Positions 52,301 through 59,659 are shown, counted from the stretch's first letter. The stretch: 64,000 nucleotides of DNA from Dolomedes plantarius (GCA_907164885.2 OU015501.1:59182119-59246118), one strand, 5' to 3'. Program-made: numbers and translations. The notes: generated by a model not told the origin, from the letters alone.

Positions 52301-54704
52301 TAAAATTTAATTTATACTCATTACTGAAGTGAAAATTACATAAAATATTCTTTGTTTAAAGCCAATTACAATAACTGATAATAATATGAATAAAGAAAGA
52401 TAGAATAATTGACAAACTTTATAACAAATTTACACAATAAAGCTCTACATGAAGAAAATACATACCAATTGATATGAGTCCTAAAACTTTGCGATAAGTC
52501 TGAAAGTCACCCCATTCATTGTTTTCAGGTGGATAGTGATTCTTGTATCGCATCCATACACATCGTACACCTCCAGACTCTTGAATTTTTAGATGCTGTA
52601 TCTGACAAATCTTGTCATATATTTTACTAAATGACTTCTGGCTAATTTGATTTCCTAGAAAATATACATATCTTTAAACAAAACAATTCCACATTAATAT
52701 AAGTATTCATGTGACAATAATATTTCTCTTTATATATAGAAAGAGAAAGATTGATAGAATCGATAAAATGCCTGGTTAACCATTAAACAGATCCACAACT
52801 AAATAAATCATATACACTGGAAATTCTAATCGTTCACATATTATGTAGAATTTAAAACTCACTTAAAATGCATATTCAAAACCCATTTGATCACATCTCC
52901 TGAGGATGATTCATTTAACTGAATGTAAGTACAGATTACACATTACAAAATTTTTCAATTTTTATGTATGGTAACACTTGCCTGACAAAATAGCAGCTCA
53001 TTACGAAGCGTAAGAAAAGAAAAGCATTTTAATTTATTTCAGTATATTTGACTAAATGTTACACAAAAACTCATGATTTATTCCTTTCTGATCAATACTT
53101 TTAATACTGTACTAAAGAGGAAATTCTTTTTTAATCTCTGTAACATGTGCATATATTTAATCTCTGAGAAATTTGTTTTTAGACAAATTCAGAGTTCTCA
53201 TTTACTCCATATCATGATCCTCCAGTCTATTATGACCTTTATGCATTTGAATTAAAGTATAGCTAACATTATGATTATCTGGAATATATTATGTTGTAGA
53301 AATCAATGCATGTACACAAACACAAAATTAAAATTGCATACAAGAGATTCTATTCTATATTAAAATAAGATTCAAGAAACTTCATAAGAAGGTGTCAGCT
53401 AAAAACAAGAAGATATAGTGATGGACATCTAATTCTCATAAAACCCTTTAGTCAAAAAGCTCCATAATCTTAATTCTCCAATAGAAAACAAGGGGCTCCA
53501 TTATAGGAACAAGTACATATAAGCACAAAAAACTACCCTTCCCCCAGATGTTGCTTGGCCACTTAATTTTTATCAGCATAAAGGTCTCCTACAAATCCTA
53601 GGAAGGATGTAAATTACAAACAAAAAAATCAGTAATATTACATTCATTTCCAACCTTTCACCGATTAAAATTACTTTTACATTGCAGAAATATGACATAA
53701 TCCAGAATAATGCTTTCTAACAACTCTTACAAAGACAAGAATATAACATTTAAAAGAGAAAATCAAGTCAACAGCATGAAAACTTCCACGAGAAAATTTT
53801 CTTTTTCAACATAGCAGATATATCTTTAGGAAAGTCATAAATACACACACTGCAAATTTTGTTGACTACTTTATTACAGGAATACCTATAGATGAACTAA
53901 CATTGCTTATGATACACAGAAATATGACTGCCTTGGTTTGGATTCAAAAACAAGGTAAGGGGGAGGTTTTGATAATCACAGTACCAACTCAATGACCGCT
54001 TCAAAGGAAACAATACCTTCTGGTCAGAGGGAACATACACCAAGTTACAAAGCACTTAAGCATTGTAATTATTGCTCAGGACAGGATATAGTTTACAACC
54101 TCAAAACTTAAATATTTTAAAATCACAAAAACTTGATTACAAGAAACCTCTATCAATTAATTTCTACAAAAAAGGCCAGATCACTCAAAATCTATCAGTC
54201 TGAAATGCAAAATTTATTAAGAGCTGAAAACCTCACTGACTCTGCAGTAAAAATGACACACTCTGATATGCCAATGGAAAGAGGGAGAGTTACAGCAGGA
54301 CTATGACGTGAAGAAGAAAAAAAAAGTTTATACAATAACAAATTAGCTCTCTAACAATTATCTATAAAGGTTAGTAAACAAGTTCATAATATTTTAGTGT
54401 ACAGGGATAAAGACAGAGAAGCTCAAGGTCCTCTCTACATTTAGATCCTTGATGTATCTTTACAAGGTATTAACCAAAGGTAGCCATTGATTATGTTTTT
54501 CACGAGATTACCAAAGAGATAACACATGGAAAACCAAACATTTTAAATTGATTTATGTGACATATACCTTAAATAATACTATGATCTTGATATTTGATAT
54601 GAAGACATGTCAAAATGAAAATAACAAGACTTACCTACTACTTGGACCACAACAAGTAAAGTTCTGTGGTCCTCTGCACACAATGCATAATCAGGAACAC
54701 TCAT
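19286..54704 (-). CDS. TRAPPC9: TRAPPC9 (NIBP/Trs120), 24 coding exons
   Basis: This gene encodes subunit 9 of the TRAPPII complex, a Golgi and endosomal tether and Rab guanine-nucleotide exchange factor. In mammals the protein also binds NIK and IKK-beta. All 24 exons were joined by hand. The phases agree at every junction and the sum is 3,897 nt (1,298 residues plus stop), slightly longer than the vertebrate protein. Conserved blocks run from [17 protein letters not shown] through [30 protein letters not shown] and [16 protein letters not shown] to [10 protein letters not shown]. The N-terminal third is the helical-repeat part and the C-terminal half is the Ig-like/beta part typical of Trs120. 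Twenty-two introns are GT-AG and intron 20 is a U12-type AT-AC intron. No lesion was found. The extra length comes mainly from a Ser-rich insert in exon 3. Confidence 0.97.
19986..20110 (-). CDS. TRAPPC9: TRAPPC9 exon 23 (residues 1177-1218)
   Basis: It encodes VVLHSLHLF, then [17 protein letters not shown]. The QDHQNG block is identical to vertebrates. The donor is GTATGT. Confidence 0.97.
20828..21611 (+). mobile_element. mariner relic (DD34D type), internally deleted
   Basis: The left end TATAAGAGTAGCCAAAATGA and the right end, read inward as TATAAGGGTTGCCCAAATGA, are typical mariner TIRs. Inside, in several frames, lie an N-terminal helix-turn-helix piece ([20 protein letters not shown]) and a C-terminal piece with [20 protein letters not shown], the PPYSPDL-type motif with the third Asp. 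The central catalytic part is missing. It lies in TRAPPC9 intron 22. Confidence 0.82.
22363..24028 (+). mobile_element. Tc1-like element with inverted repeats of about 220 bp
   Basis: It starts CAGTGGCTCCCAAAAGTGTT and ends in the inverse, with flanking TA at 22,361-22,362 and 24,029-24,030. The repeats continue through the poly-A/T region to about 22,580 on the left and 23,810 on the right. A transposase pseudogene is on the plus strand. It sits in TRAPPC9 intron 22, 58 bp from exon 22. Confidence 0.93.
22731..23761 (+). pseudogene. Tc1-like DD34E transposase pseudogene
   Basis: It starts [20 protein letters not shown] and shows an N-terminal DNA-binding region, then [53 protein letters not shown] (second Asp) and [11 protein letters not shown] (Glu, 34 residues apart). 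It ends GYPTKY and a stop. Several in-frame stops and frameshifts break it (for example near 22,835, 22,853, 22,965 and 23,158), so it is long dead. Confidence 0.9.
24086..24184 (-). CDS. TRAPPC9: TRAPPC9 exon 22 (residues 1144-1177)
   Basis: With exon 21 it rebuilds [19 protein letters not shown], matching vertebrate PLQWDVLVDG. It continues [20 protein letters not shown] Tc1-like element lies 58 bp past its donor. Confidence 0.97.
24843..24936 (-). CDS. TRAPPC9: TRAPPC9 exon 21 (residues 1113-1144), starts at an AC acceptor
   Basis: It starts [16 protein letters not shown] after TTTTTCTTAATTCAGCTAC, which contains a U12-type branch site followed by the AC acceptor. The join [13 protein letters not shown] aligns without a gap to vertebrate WRI-PSLKRSGEAS. 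Confidence 0.9.
24937..25861 (-). other. TRAPPC9: U12-type AT-AC intron (TRAPPC9 intron 20)
   Basis: The donor is ATATCCTTT at 25,861-25,853, an exact consensus. The branch-site candidate is TTTTCTTAAT, with its adenosines about 11-12 nt before the terminal AC at 24,938-24,937. The intron is in phase 0. All other introns in the gene start with GT and none has the GTATCCTTT signature. Confidence 0.88.
25862..26111 (-). CDS. TRAPPC9: TRAPPC9 exon 20 (residues 1029-1112), ends at a U12 AT-AC donor
   Basis: It encodes [19 protein letters not shown] and ends NLVDLQWTL. The exon is followed by ATATCCTTTC, an exact U12 AT-type donor. The only downstream GT (GGTTTTTTTT at 25,830) is a poor U2 donor and would add about ten unaligned residues. 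Confidence 0.9.
26193..26326. repeat. Near-perfect inverted repeat (hairpin), intron 19
   Basis: Two arms of about 50 bp (start ATCACTTATGCCAATATAGC, end its near-inverse) flank about 30 bp. The transcript could form a long hairpin. It is probably a tiny MITE or a local inverted duplication. Confidence 0.8.
26634..26690. repeat. (TA)n microsatellite
   Basis: A pure TA repeat of about 57 bp, abutting the left end of the CCTGCCAAC element. Confidence 0.95.
26691..27427. mobile_element. Unclassified element with CCTGCCAAC termini
   Basis: It begins CCTGCCAACATTGCC and ends GAGCAGTTGGCAGG, giving 9-bp inverted termini. Both flanks are TA repeats. Subterminal parts are GC-richer (GGAGCATTTCAGGAGCA and CGGAGATGCTCCAGAAGACC) than the AT-rich interior. 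No coding sequence is seen. It lies in intron 19. Confidence 0.45.
28111..28253 (-). CDS. TRAPPC9: TRAPPC9 exon 19 (residues 982-1029)
   Basis: It encodes [19 protein letters not shown], matching the vertebrate YSGGPG motif. The donor GTAAGT is strong. Confidence 0.97.
28490..28614 (-). CDS. TRAPPC9: TRAPPC9 exon 18 (residues 940-981)
   Basis: A Ser/Arg/Pro-rich linker exon ([17 protein letters not shown]) equivalent to the variable vertebrate segment before the VLNFKYSGG block. The donor is GTACTA. Phases agree on both sides. Confidence 0.9.
28913..29469. mobile_element. piggyBac-type MITE, copy 1 (intron 17)
   Basis: TTAA lies at 28,909-28,912 and 29,470-29,473. The ends are CCCTTCAGCGGGC and the inverse of GCCTGCTGAAGGG. 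About 557 bp with no coding. The interior is clearly homologous to copy 2 at 34,495-35,062 (shared CCAGCGATTATACTGGATTA). Confidence 0.92.
30264..30401 (-). CDS. TRAPPC9: TRAPPC9 exon 17 (residues 894-940)
   Basis: It encodes [20 protein letters not shown] and [18 protein letters not shown]. Intron 16 is only 88 bp. Confidence 0.94.
30490..30575 (-). CDS. TRAPPC9: TRAPPC9 exon 16 (residues 865-894)
   Basis: It encodes [19 protein letters not shown]. The acceptor is TTTTGCAG and the donor GTAAAT. Confidence 0.96.
30906..31116 (-). CDS. TRAPPC9: TRAPPC9 exon 15 (residues 795-865)
   Basis: It encodes [20 protein letters not shown], then [18 protein letters not shown]. The weak donor GTTAGA is supported by phase: AG plus T of exon 16 restores SGES as in vertebrates. 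Confidence 0.95.
31232..31358 (-). CDS. TRAPPC9: TRAPPC9 exon 14 (residues 753-795)
   Basis: It encodes [13 protein letters not shown] and [19 protein letters not shown] piggyBac element in intron 13 ends 52 bp upstream of its first base, leaving little room for native branch-site sequence. Confidence 0.97.
31411..32839 (+). mobile_element. piggyBac element, second family (intron 13)
   Basis: TTAA lies at 31,407-31,410 and 32,840-32,843. The ends are CCCTTTCGAAGCGAAC and the inverse of GTCGTCACGAAAGGG, sharing CCCTTTCG. The interior holds the N-terminal half of a piggyBac transposase on the plus strand, opposite to TRAPPC9. Confidence 0.88.
31820..32630 (+). pseudogene. piggyBac transposase, N-terminal half
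   Basis: It starts [20 protein letters not shown], with an acidic Ser/Asp/Glu region (residues 20-55). The DDE_Tnp_1_7 core follows in broken frames: [12 protein letters not shown] at about 32,297, [20 protein letters not shown] at about 32,400, and [20 protein letters not shown] at about 32,545, which holds a catalytic Asp. Homology ends at about 32,620. The remaining core and the Cys-rich C-terminus are missing. Confidence 0.85.
33585..33670 (-). CDS. TRAPPC9: TRAPPC9 exon 13 (residues 724-752)
   Basis: It encodes [18 protein letters not shown] and then ELKVTHM. This is the start of the Ig-like region, with the FNPLPFEL motif near-identical to vertebrates. Confidence 0.97.
34127..34272 (-). 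CDS. TRAPPC9: TRAPPC9 exon 12 (residues 675-724)
   Basis: It encodes [16 protein letters not shown] and [14 protein letters not shown], matching the vertebrate LLNLPASLRP and FIYSPI blocks. The donor is GTAATG. Confidence 0.96.
34495..35062. mobile_element. piggyBac-type MITE, copy 2 (intron 11)
   Basis: TTAA lies at 34,491-34,494 and 35,063-35,066. The left end is CCCTTCAGCGGG and the right end CTGCTGAAGGG. It is in the same orientation as copy 1 and has a similar length. It ends 36 bp from the exon 11 splice donor. Confidence 0.92.
35099..35275 (-). CDS. TRAPPC9: TRAPPC9 exon 11 (residues 616-675)
   Basis: It encodes [14 protein letters not shown], then [16 protein letters not shown]. Its donor (GTATGTCA) lies only 36 bp from a piggyBac MITE inserted in intron 11. 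Confidence 0.97.
35621..35669. repeat. (TG/TA)n microsatellite
   Basis: TGTA units pass into a pure TA repeat. It lies in intron 10. Confidence 0.9.
36082..36628. mobile_element. Helitron-like unit with two 3'-type ends (intron 10)
   Basis: The right end reads CGAAGCACGCGTATTCAGCTAG followed by T, which is Helitron-like (short hairpin, then CTAG). The left end read on the minus strand is CGAAGCCATGCCCGGCTAG followed by T, so a similar end faces the opposite way. From about 36,150 it matches the unit at 37,150-37,840. It may be a chimera of two Helitron tails. Confidence 0.6.
36911..37004 (-). CDS. TRAPPC9: TRAPPC9 exon 10 (residues 585-616)
   Basis: It encodes [14 protein letters not shown] and [12 protein letters not shown]. 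Intron 9 before it is mostly a Helitron-like unit (37,150-37,840). Confidence 0.96.
37150..37840 (+). mobile_element. Helitron-like non-autonomous element (intron 9)
   Basis: It starts TCTATATATATAAAACAG after an A and ends CGAAGCACGGGTATTCATCTAG before a T, fitting 5'-TC...CTAG-3' between A and T. No terminal inverted repeat and no coding sequence are present. It fills most of the 892-bp intron 9. The second half is repeated at 36,150-36,628. Confidence 0.7.
37897..37966 (-). CDS. TRAPPC9: TRAPPC9 exon 9 (residues 562-585)
   Basis: It encodes [16 protein letters not shown]. Intron 8, which separates it from exon 8, is only 80 bp. Confidence 0.96.
38047..38175 (-). CDS. TRAPPC9: TRAPPC9 exon 8 (residues 519-561)
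   Basis: It encodes [18 protein letters not shown], the most conserved helical block. The acceptor is TTTTCCAG and the donor GTAAGC. Confidence 0.97.
39232..39545. repeat. GC-richer repeat-like segment (possible LTR piece), intron 7
   Basis: It starts TGAAATGTCCGGAATGGCCT after a TA repeat and is much GC-richer than the surrounding intron. It ends at CA/TA microsatellites at 39,538-39,580. No partner copy or coding sequence was found. An LTR or other retroelement fragment is a guess. Confidence 0.3.
40285..40356 (-). CDS. TRAPPC9: TRAPPC9 exon 7 (residues 495-518)
   Basis: A phase-0 exon encoding [19 protein letters not shown]. It is bounded by ATTATAG and GTAAGT. Confidence 0.95.
40945..41290. 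other. GC-richer unclassified segment, intron 6
   Basis: A block including GGCCTAACCGAGTCGGTCAT stands out in composition from the AT-rich intron. It has no TIR pair and no coding motif. It is probably an unrecognised repeat. Confidence 0.3.
41679..42640. mobile_element. pogo/Tc1-type non-autonomous element (intron 6)
   Basis: The left end CAGTGATTTCCGCTTATAAG and the right end, read inward as CAGTAACCACCACTTATAGT, are inverted repeats. TA flanks both ends. Subterminal copies of TTGATTCTTATAA occur on both sides. There is no intact transposase; the interior frames are not recognisable. Confidence 0.7.
43034..43102 (-). CDS. TRAPPC9: TRAPPC9 exon 6 (residues 472-494)
   Basis: A short, phase-0 exon encoding [20 protein letters not shown] hAT element begins 90 bp upstream of its acceptor. 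Confidence 0.96.
43192..43911 (+). mobile_element. hAT element (ZBED5-like), deletion derivative (intron 5)
   Basis: The TIRs CAGTGTTTCCCAAA and TTTGGGAAACACTG are perfect over 14 bp. The flanking octamers CCATAACG and CCATAAGG (one mismatch) are the 8-bp target duplication. The interior carries only the C-terminal end of a transposase. It begins 90 bp upstream of exon 6. Confidence 0.93.
43482..43697 (+). pseudogene. hAT transposase C-terminus (ZBED5-like)
   Basis: [20 protein letters not shown] followed by [20 protein letters not shown] and a stop at 43,697 is the hAT dimerisation region of ZBED5/SCAND3 type. It is related to the fragment at 2,900-3,152 but better preserved. Confidence 0.85.
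44910..45040 (-). CDS. TRAPPC9: TRAPPC9 exon 5 (residues 428-471)
   Basis: It encodes [18 protein letters not shown], equivalent to the vertebrate region before the NAGVIELEA block. The acceptor is TTTTGTAAG and the donor GTAAGA. Confidence 0.93.
45202..45458. repeat. Tandem duplication, unit about 127 bp (intron 4)
   Basis: The segment starting CCATTGTTTAGAAGCTGATG (45,202) is repeated from 45,328 as CCATTGTTTAGGAGCTGATG, with a few substitutions and small indels along the full length. Confidence 0.93.
45978..46223. mobile_element. Short hAT MITE with perfect 8-bp duplication (intron 4)
   Basis: The left end is CATTGGCGGCTCCAGG and the right end, read inward, is CAGAGGTAGCTCCAG. CCCTACAT flanks both sides exactly. 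The interior contains long G and C runs and a TA repeat (46,132-46,166). Confidence 0.85.
46279..46330. repeat. (TA)n microsatellite
   Basis: A pure TA repeat of about 52 bp in intron 4. Confidence 0.95.
46428..46600. mobile_element. pogo-like MITE, 173 bp (intron 4)
   Basis: CAGTGGAATCTTGACTGATC at the left pairs with the inverse of GATAGCTCGAGATTCCACTG at the right. TA follows the right end. There is no coding capacity. Confidence 0.75.
47324..47641. mobile_element. pogo-like MITE, 318 bp (intron 4)
   Basis: CAGTTGAACCCTGTTATAAC at the left pairs with the inverse of TATAACGGGGTCCGACTG at the right, with TA on both sides. It ends 71 bp from the exon 4 donor. Confidence 0.85.
47713..47981 (-). 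CDS. TRAPPC9: TRAPPC9 exon 4 (residues 338-428)
   Basis: It encodes [16 protein letters not shown] and [20 protein letters not shown], a TPR-like helical repeat segment. The phase-2 junction with exon 3 rebuilds an Arg codon. The donor is GTAAGT. Confidence 0.97.
48561..48651. repeat. Two adjacent perfect palindromes (intron 3)
   Basis: The first has 26-bp arms around a 2-bp centre (48,561-48,614). The second, at 48,618-48,651, is a 34-bp perfect palindrome centred on CTATAG. Both are AT-rich and could extrude as cruciforms or form hairpin RNA. Confidence 0.92.
49118..49586 (+). mobile_element. piggyBac element, third family, remnant (intron 3)
   Basis: TTAA lies at 49,114-49,117 and 49,587-49,590. 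The ends CCCGTAAATGGTAATATTTG and CCCTTAAATGGTAATATATG (right end read inward) share an 18/20-bp TIR. Inside, [17 protein letters not shown] (about 49,325-49,385) matches the piggyBac VDE region with a catalytic Asp. Nothing else of the transposase remains. Confidence 0.88.
49928..50681 (-). CDS. TRAPPC9: TRAPPC9 exon 3 (residues 87-338), with Ser-rich insert
   Basis: This is the longest exon (754 nt). It starts with [20 protein letters not shown] and DSRCLVFG, and ends with [19 protein letters not shown] and [14 protein letters not shown], both conserved. The middle, about 130 residues, is rich in Ser, Asp, Glu and Asn and has no counterpart that I recognise in the vertebrate protein. It is probably a disordered loop. 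The donor is GTGAGA (phase 2). Confidence 0.97.
52466..52654 (-). CDS. TRAPPC9: TRAPPC9 exon 2 (residues 24-87)
   Basis: It contains [17 protein letters not shown], which is nearly identical to the vertebrate protein. The acceptor is TTTTCTAG and the donor GTATGT. Confidence 0.97.
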
Positions 54705-54727
54705 ATTTGATTCAAATACACTGCATT
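54635..54727 (-). CDS. TRAPPC9: TRAPPC9 coding exon 1 (residues 1-24) with 23 nt 5'UTR
   Basis: ATG at 54,702-54,704 opens [17 protein letters not shown], matching the canonical vertebrate start. Coding ends at 54,635 before GTAAGTCTTG (phase 1). A short upstream frame (ATG-CAG-TGT-ATT-stop, ending 54,712) lies out of frame just before the start and straddles the acceptor. Confidence 0.96.
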
Positions 54728-55404
54728 CTGTGGCGAGGATGGTGAAAATAACCCTGCAAAGTAATTAATTGCACACAATACGTAAATATACATTTTACCA
54801 AATCTAAACGAATGTTATATACAATTGTATAATTTGACAATGGCATATAATAATACGTGTTATATAAATTCAGCGACCCGTAAAATTTACACAAATCAAC
54901 TTTAAATTTACTAAATCAAGGTCTATTGTTACGTGAAGGGCATTTTGCATTAACTTTGCGACTAAAATTAATGACATGCATAAGATGAGTTTTAAGATAT
55001 AAATGACCGAGATAGTATAAAAGTAAATTACATACGCTGCAGTCGAGCTTACTTAATTATTCGTTAATCCATAATAAAGATAAAATGTCATTTATAAACA
55101 CGGAGTGAATTAATTTGCTTGTATGCCGAACACGCACAGAAATTCTAAGAAAAACTTAAACAACTTAAAAGTGATTATGTAACAATCATTAAAGCAAACA
55201 AATACAAAACTTCGAAAAGATATTTGCCTCTACAGATCATAAATATTCCCTGTACGCACCTGTTTATTTATATTTTGCTGAATACACATTTTAGGAGTGA
55301 CTAGAAAGTCATGACGATCCCCTAATAAATAGACTGACAACTGCAGTTAAATAGCAACATAACATGACCGCCCTCCGTATTAATACTCTCGTAACCATGC
55401 TTAC

Positions 55405-55490
55405 CTCAAGCATGTGCGTTTGCAGCCGACGTTCAAACCAGAAAACTTCAACAAAATGTAAACAATAGGAAAAACAAATTCATAAACTTG
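55405..55490 (-). other. TRAPPC9: Probable 5' non-coding first exon of TRAPPC9
   Basis: On the minus strand, ATGCTTGAG followed by GTAAGCATGG gives a strong splice donor at 55,404/55,405. The second exon has a good acceptor (pyrimidine tract, then CGCCACAG) at 54,728, only 23 nt before the start codon. An untranslated first exon starting somewhere near 55.4-55.5 kb is therefore likely. The transcription start cannot be read from the sequence. Confidence 0.5.
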
Positions 55491-55876
55491 AAAATGTTTT
55501 TAATGAAGGTACAAACAAGACTATAAAGAGCTGGACTTAGGAAAACATTTTTGTAAACTTAGAGTTAAAAACGTTGAAAACTGTTGAGAGTAAGGTGGAG
55601 GGAAGAACATTGGGCGTAAATATAACCTCTAAATTGATTACTTGCTTGAATTAGTTTAAATAATTGAAACCATGAACAACTCGCAGCTAAAGCTTCAATG
55701 TCTAGCAACATGTTCGAGATTTTTTCCTTCAAAATTAACTTATAAAAAGAGGGTCTGTTCAGTTTCAACAGTCAAATTTAAGTTCGTCTCTGTAACATAA
55801 TCACAATCTTTACAGTCATTGTAGCAATACTTAGGATGTCATAATAAGGACGCTAATCATATCAAGTATTTCAGAT
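55491..55876. other. Spacer upstream of TRAPPC9
   Basis: The sequence between the putative first exon and the hAT element. No motif is recognised. The small minus-strand frame at 55,565-55,768 has no known similarity. Confidence 0.4.
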
Positions 55877-56397
55877 CAGTGGCGAACCTAGGGGGGGGGG
55901 GGTTTAGTCTGGACACCACTTAATAAGGGGGCCTCCACGACAGTGGCCCTTATTTAAAATTGAATGATAACTTTATTGCAAAAAATTACATTTTTTTTAA
56001 TCAGACGAGAACGTTATTGTTTTTATAAAACACTACAGTTGTGCATATGCATAAAGGGAAAAATCATCAACCTCATCGGCCTGCGAATCCTCCTTTTCCT
56101 CTTTAGAACACGGATAAGTGAGACCTTGGCTCGCGTAAATGAGGGATGGGATAGATAGGTCAACCGCGGCTAAGCAAAACCGCGTAAACAGAAACCGCGT
56201 GAGACGAGGGATTACTGTAGGTTTGAGGAGACCAGCAACGTAATGGAGGAAGCATGCTATGTGCTTCTGTGCCCTCTATCATCTTCTCTCTCTGTCGGTC
56301 AGGTACTCCGAGTAGGACACCTAAGTGTTTGGTCTATAGATATTCAATATATTAAAAGCGATATCATAGTATACTTATTATTTTCAGAAATACTGTC

Positions 56398-57990
56398 ATG
56401 AAGCGTAAACAGCCTAGTGAGGCTCAAAAGAGGAAATTGAAAACAGCATAAGAAAAAAGAAAAGAGCTGATCGCAGGATCAATTTCAAAATTCGTCCAAC
56501 AACAACCTTCCACTTTGAAAAGCAAAGAAGAGCCCACTAGTTCTGGAGTTGGTTTGGAGGAATTAGAATCTGTTATGGAATCAGTGCCACCTAAAATACG
56601 GGAAGAAAGTTTCAAGATAAGTGAGCAAAACGTAGGAGACACTCTTCCTCTTCAAGTTATTGCCTATGAATATGTAGGCCTAGACGGGGACGGAACATTA
56701 CCTCAAGCAGAAGAGCTTGATATTGAAATTTCAGACGATATAAGTAAAATTCCTCTTTTTTGTGATTTAGGTAACTGGCCAACACCCCAATCGGATGGTA
56801 TGAAAACCGATTTTGTTTAAAACAAGGCAGTGAGTTTTTCCAAAACAAAGACAAATTTTGATTCATCACAGAGATCAGGAGATAACCTAAAGGGTAAAAT
56901 TCGTCACTTAAGCTCAACATGGTTTTATAAACATTTACCCTGTGACGAAAAAGTGCTGAGAAAATGGGTGGTAAATTCTCCTTCAAAAAAAAAAAGGTCT
57001 ATTTTGTTTCTCTTGTAAGCTATTTTCCATTAATACAGAAGAGGCAGGTACATCCAAATTCATAACAGGATTTCAGTCTTGGTGGAAATTGAATCCAAAA
57101 GTAGCTCAACAGGAAAATTCTGACAAGCAGTTAGAGAACATGGAAAAATACAAAAATCTTTAAGTGCCAGACTGATACTAAACGAGACTATTGATTCCAT
57201 GCAACAGGTTGAAGTAGAAAAGGAGATCATTAAATGGAACGCTATTTTGCACCGTTTTATAGATATTACATTGTTTTAGACTAAGCAAAATTTGTCCTTT
57301 AAAGGCCTCAGAGAAGATGAAGAATCTGAATACAGGGGGAACATTCTGGATCTTGCACAGCTTATCTCTCATTATGATCTTGTTTCAAAAGAACATATTT
57401 TAAGAATCCAACAGCTGAAGTCATCTGGGAAGGCTGTGGTATCTCATTTATCAGCAAAAATTCAAAATGAGTTAATTTTCTTTCCAGGAAAGAGCGTGAA
57501 AGATGTAATTTTAAAGGACATACAAGAAGCTAGGTACTATGGTATACTATTTGATAGTACATCTCACAAAGTAGTGTATCTCACAAAGGTCAAATGAGTG
57601 AGGTAATCAGGTATGTGCATATTGAGAACGGCAAAGTCCAGATCAAGTAATCTTTTTTAGGAGTTTTTATTCTCAGCGGGGAAAAAAGCAAATGAAGTGA
57701 CAGAGGAAATTTTAAAGGCTTTAGAAAGTGATAGCTTGGATATCACACTTTGCAGAAGTCAAGGCTACGACAAAGCATCGACCATGGCTGGCATACACAT
57801 AGGTGTGCAAGCAAGGATTCGATAACTAAATCCAAGAGACCTCTTCGTGGCATGTGCCAGTGACTCAATTTGTGTGAGGTGCACGCTTTTAGTTGCACTC
57901 CAACCAGTGTGACATCGGAACACTGGAAAGTTTTTACTTCTTCTCGGGCTCAACTCACAGAAGGGAATTAATACAGAATTGTCTTTCCTT
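56398..57990 (+). pseudogene. hAT transposase pseudogene (ZMYM1-like, TTF zinc finger and DUF4371)
   Basis: It starts MKRKQPSEAQKRKLKTA, then an immediate stop, and continues in frame with ISKFVQQQPSTLKSKEEP. A TTF-type zinc-finger region follows in shifted frames (GNWPTPQSDGMK; SCKLFSINTEEAGTSKFITG). The DUF4371 catalytic part follows from 57,292: YRGNILDLAQLISHYD, LSAKIQNELI, IQEARYYGILFDSTSH, and later CRSQGYDKASTMAGIHIGVQ. Frameshifts and stops are frequent. The helical insertion and dimerisation domain are not present; homology ends at a TA repeat and an LTR-like insertion. Confidence 0.85.
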
Positions 57991-58030
57991 TAGTTTTGTC
58001 TTCACATGAGATTGTGTATAGTAAAATAAG

Positions 58031-58031
<1 letters not shown>

Positions 58032-58095
<64 letters not shown>
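58032..58095. repeat. (TA)n microsatellite
   Basis: A pure TA repeat of about 64 bp between the hAT pseudogene and an LTR-like segment. Confidence 0.95.
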
Positions 58096-58099
<4 letters not shown>

Positions 58100-58513
58100 C
58101 AGCACGGGCGGCGGCGAGGGACGAAGGTGTTGATTGCCGACCGTGTATCACAGAAAGTCCTTCAAAGTCAGATCCCATGAAAAATATTGTAGTCGGCCGT
58201 GGAGGCTCGCTGTCGCTTTGCGGTACTCGAAGGCCCTCTTCAAACTCTTTTACGGGCCCCTCCAGCCCCGGACACAAGGAACACACCACACAAAGACAAA
58301 GGTTTTTATTCTGAACTGCTAAATGTTATCAGGGCAACGACAATTCAACAAATTCCCCAGCAAAAACCTTGGTGGATCTTTTAAAACTTTATGAGGTCGT
58401 TGTCACATGACCTTTGCACTTTTGCATTGATTGGACAGAGGCCCCCCAGGCCAGTTCTCTGGGACTGAGTCCCGTGGCTTGTTATATAAGATTTGGCGCC
58501 CACGAGACTGGGG
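58096..58513. mobile_element. LTR-like segment
   Basis: A GC-rich block in AT-rich surroundings. Read on the minus strand it runs from TGGGCGCC to GCTGTTTCA (TG...CA), with TTATATAA near the start and AATAAA (CAGAATAAAAACC) in the middle. Read on the plus strand, TGGCGCCCACGAGACTGGGG at 58,494-58,513 resembles a primer-binding site. Orientation is therefore ambiguous, and no pol gene or partner LTR is visible. Confidence 0.35.
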
Positions 58514-58548
58514 TTTAAAGGGGATGGTATATTGATTACCTACTATTG

Positions 58549-59308
58549 CAGAGGTGGGGAACCTTTTTACCATTAGAGGCCACATGTAAATTAGGTAGTA
58601 ATAAAGGAGGCCGCATAAGTTGATGTACCTATAAATGCGACTTTTATGAAATTATTACAGTTAGGTATAGTTTTAACAATTTGGTGCATTATATAGAAAA
58701 ATAACAAAAAAAATTAAGTCCTTATTTATTTATTATTTGACTTAAAAAGTTACAATATAAAATATTTTTGTATTCACATAAGGGTAAAAACTTGTTATAA
58801 CATTAATCATTAATTATTATTATTTTTTAATGAAATTATAAGATTCATAGATACCACTGCAGTTTTTTTATATTTCACTGTTGGTATTTTTATTTATGTA
58901 AGCACAGATATATATCCAGATTTTTAAATTTTAATAAACAACTACATATTTAAATACCACTTCAAATAAAAATAATAAAGTAGAAGTATTTTTAAATAAT
59001 TTTAACATTATAAAGAAATACAATAGAAAAATAATAGTATTAAATTATAAATAACTGACATAGCAACAATTCCTAAAATAATTTTAAAATCCAATGGAAA
59101 ATTTAAGTTAGTGGAAAATTTGCATTTGTTTCTTGCTTGAAAGTAATTGAATATTTGGATCAAGCTTCGTAACGCGAAGCCTGCGTACATACATTCATGC
59201 CGTTCTTTATTTAATTCCATTGATTTGCAAATTGTAGTAATCTATAAAATTGAATATTAATTAATACAAGTGCTAGCTTTTATGAAGGCCACGCGTTCCC
59301 CACCTCTG
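58549..59308. mobile_element. hAT element with perfect 8-bp duplication, nested
   Basis: CAGAGGTGGGGAACC at the left and the inverse of GCGTTCCCCACCTCTG at the right form the TIR. TACTATTG flanks exactly (58,541-58,548 and 59,309-59,316). AGGCCACATG and AAGGCCACGCG lie just inside the ends. There is no recognisable transposase in the 760 bp. Confidence 0.93.
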
Positions 59309-59659
59309 TACTATTGCTTTTAGGTTACGCTCAAATCCTTTGTTCTTAAATCGAAAACGAAATTAATTTGCTTACGCCCAAGTAATTTTAAAGGAAAATG
59401 AAAAGAATTTGGAAATTAAAAAAGGTTTTTTGTTTTGTTTTGTATATTTTATATATATATATACACAGTTGGTTATCCAAATAATGGAAACATATATCAA
59501 TATTAGTGGTGTTTATGGAAGTGCTTCGTATTCCTTAAAACACAAGTCTAGGGACCAGTATTTTTTATAGAATATAGTGTATACATTATTCTACTCTAAG
59601 GTATCAGTAATGAAACTATAGGCATCAGGCTCCTTGGGGGATAGCGTAAGATATCAAAC

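Noticed and set aside
58032..58289. Minus-strand frame running into a Tyr-Ile repeat
   Set aside because: The repeat is translated TA microsatellite. The same applies to frames over 26,634-26,690 and 60,885-60,937.
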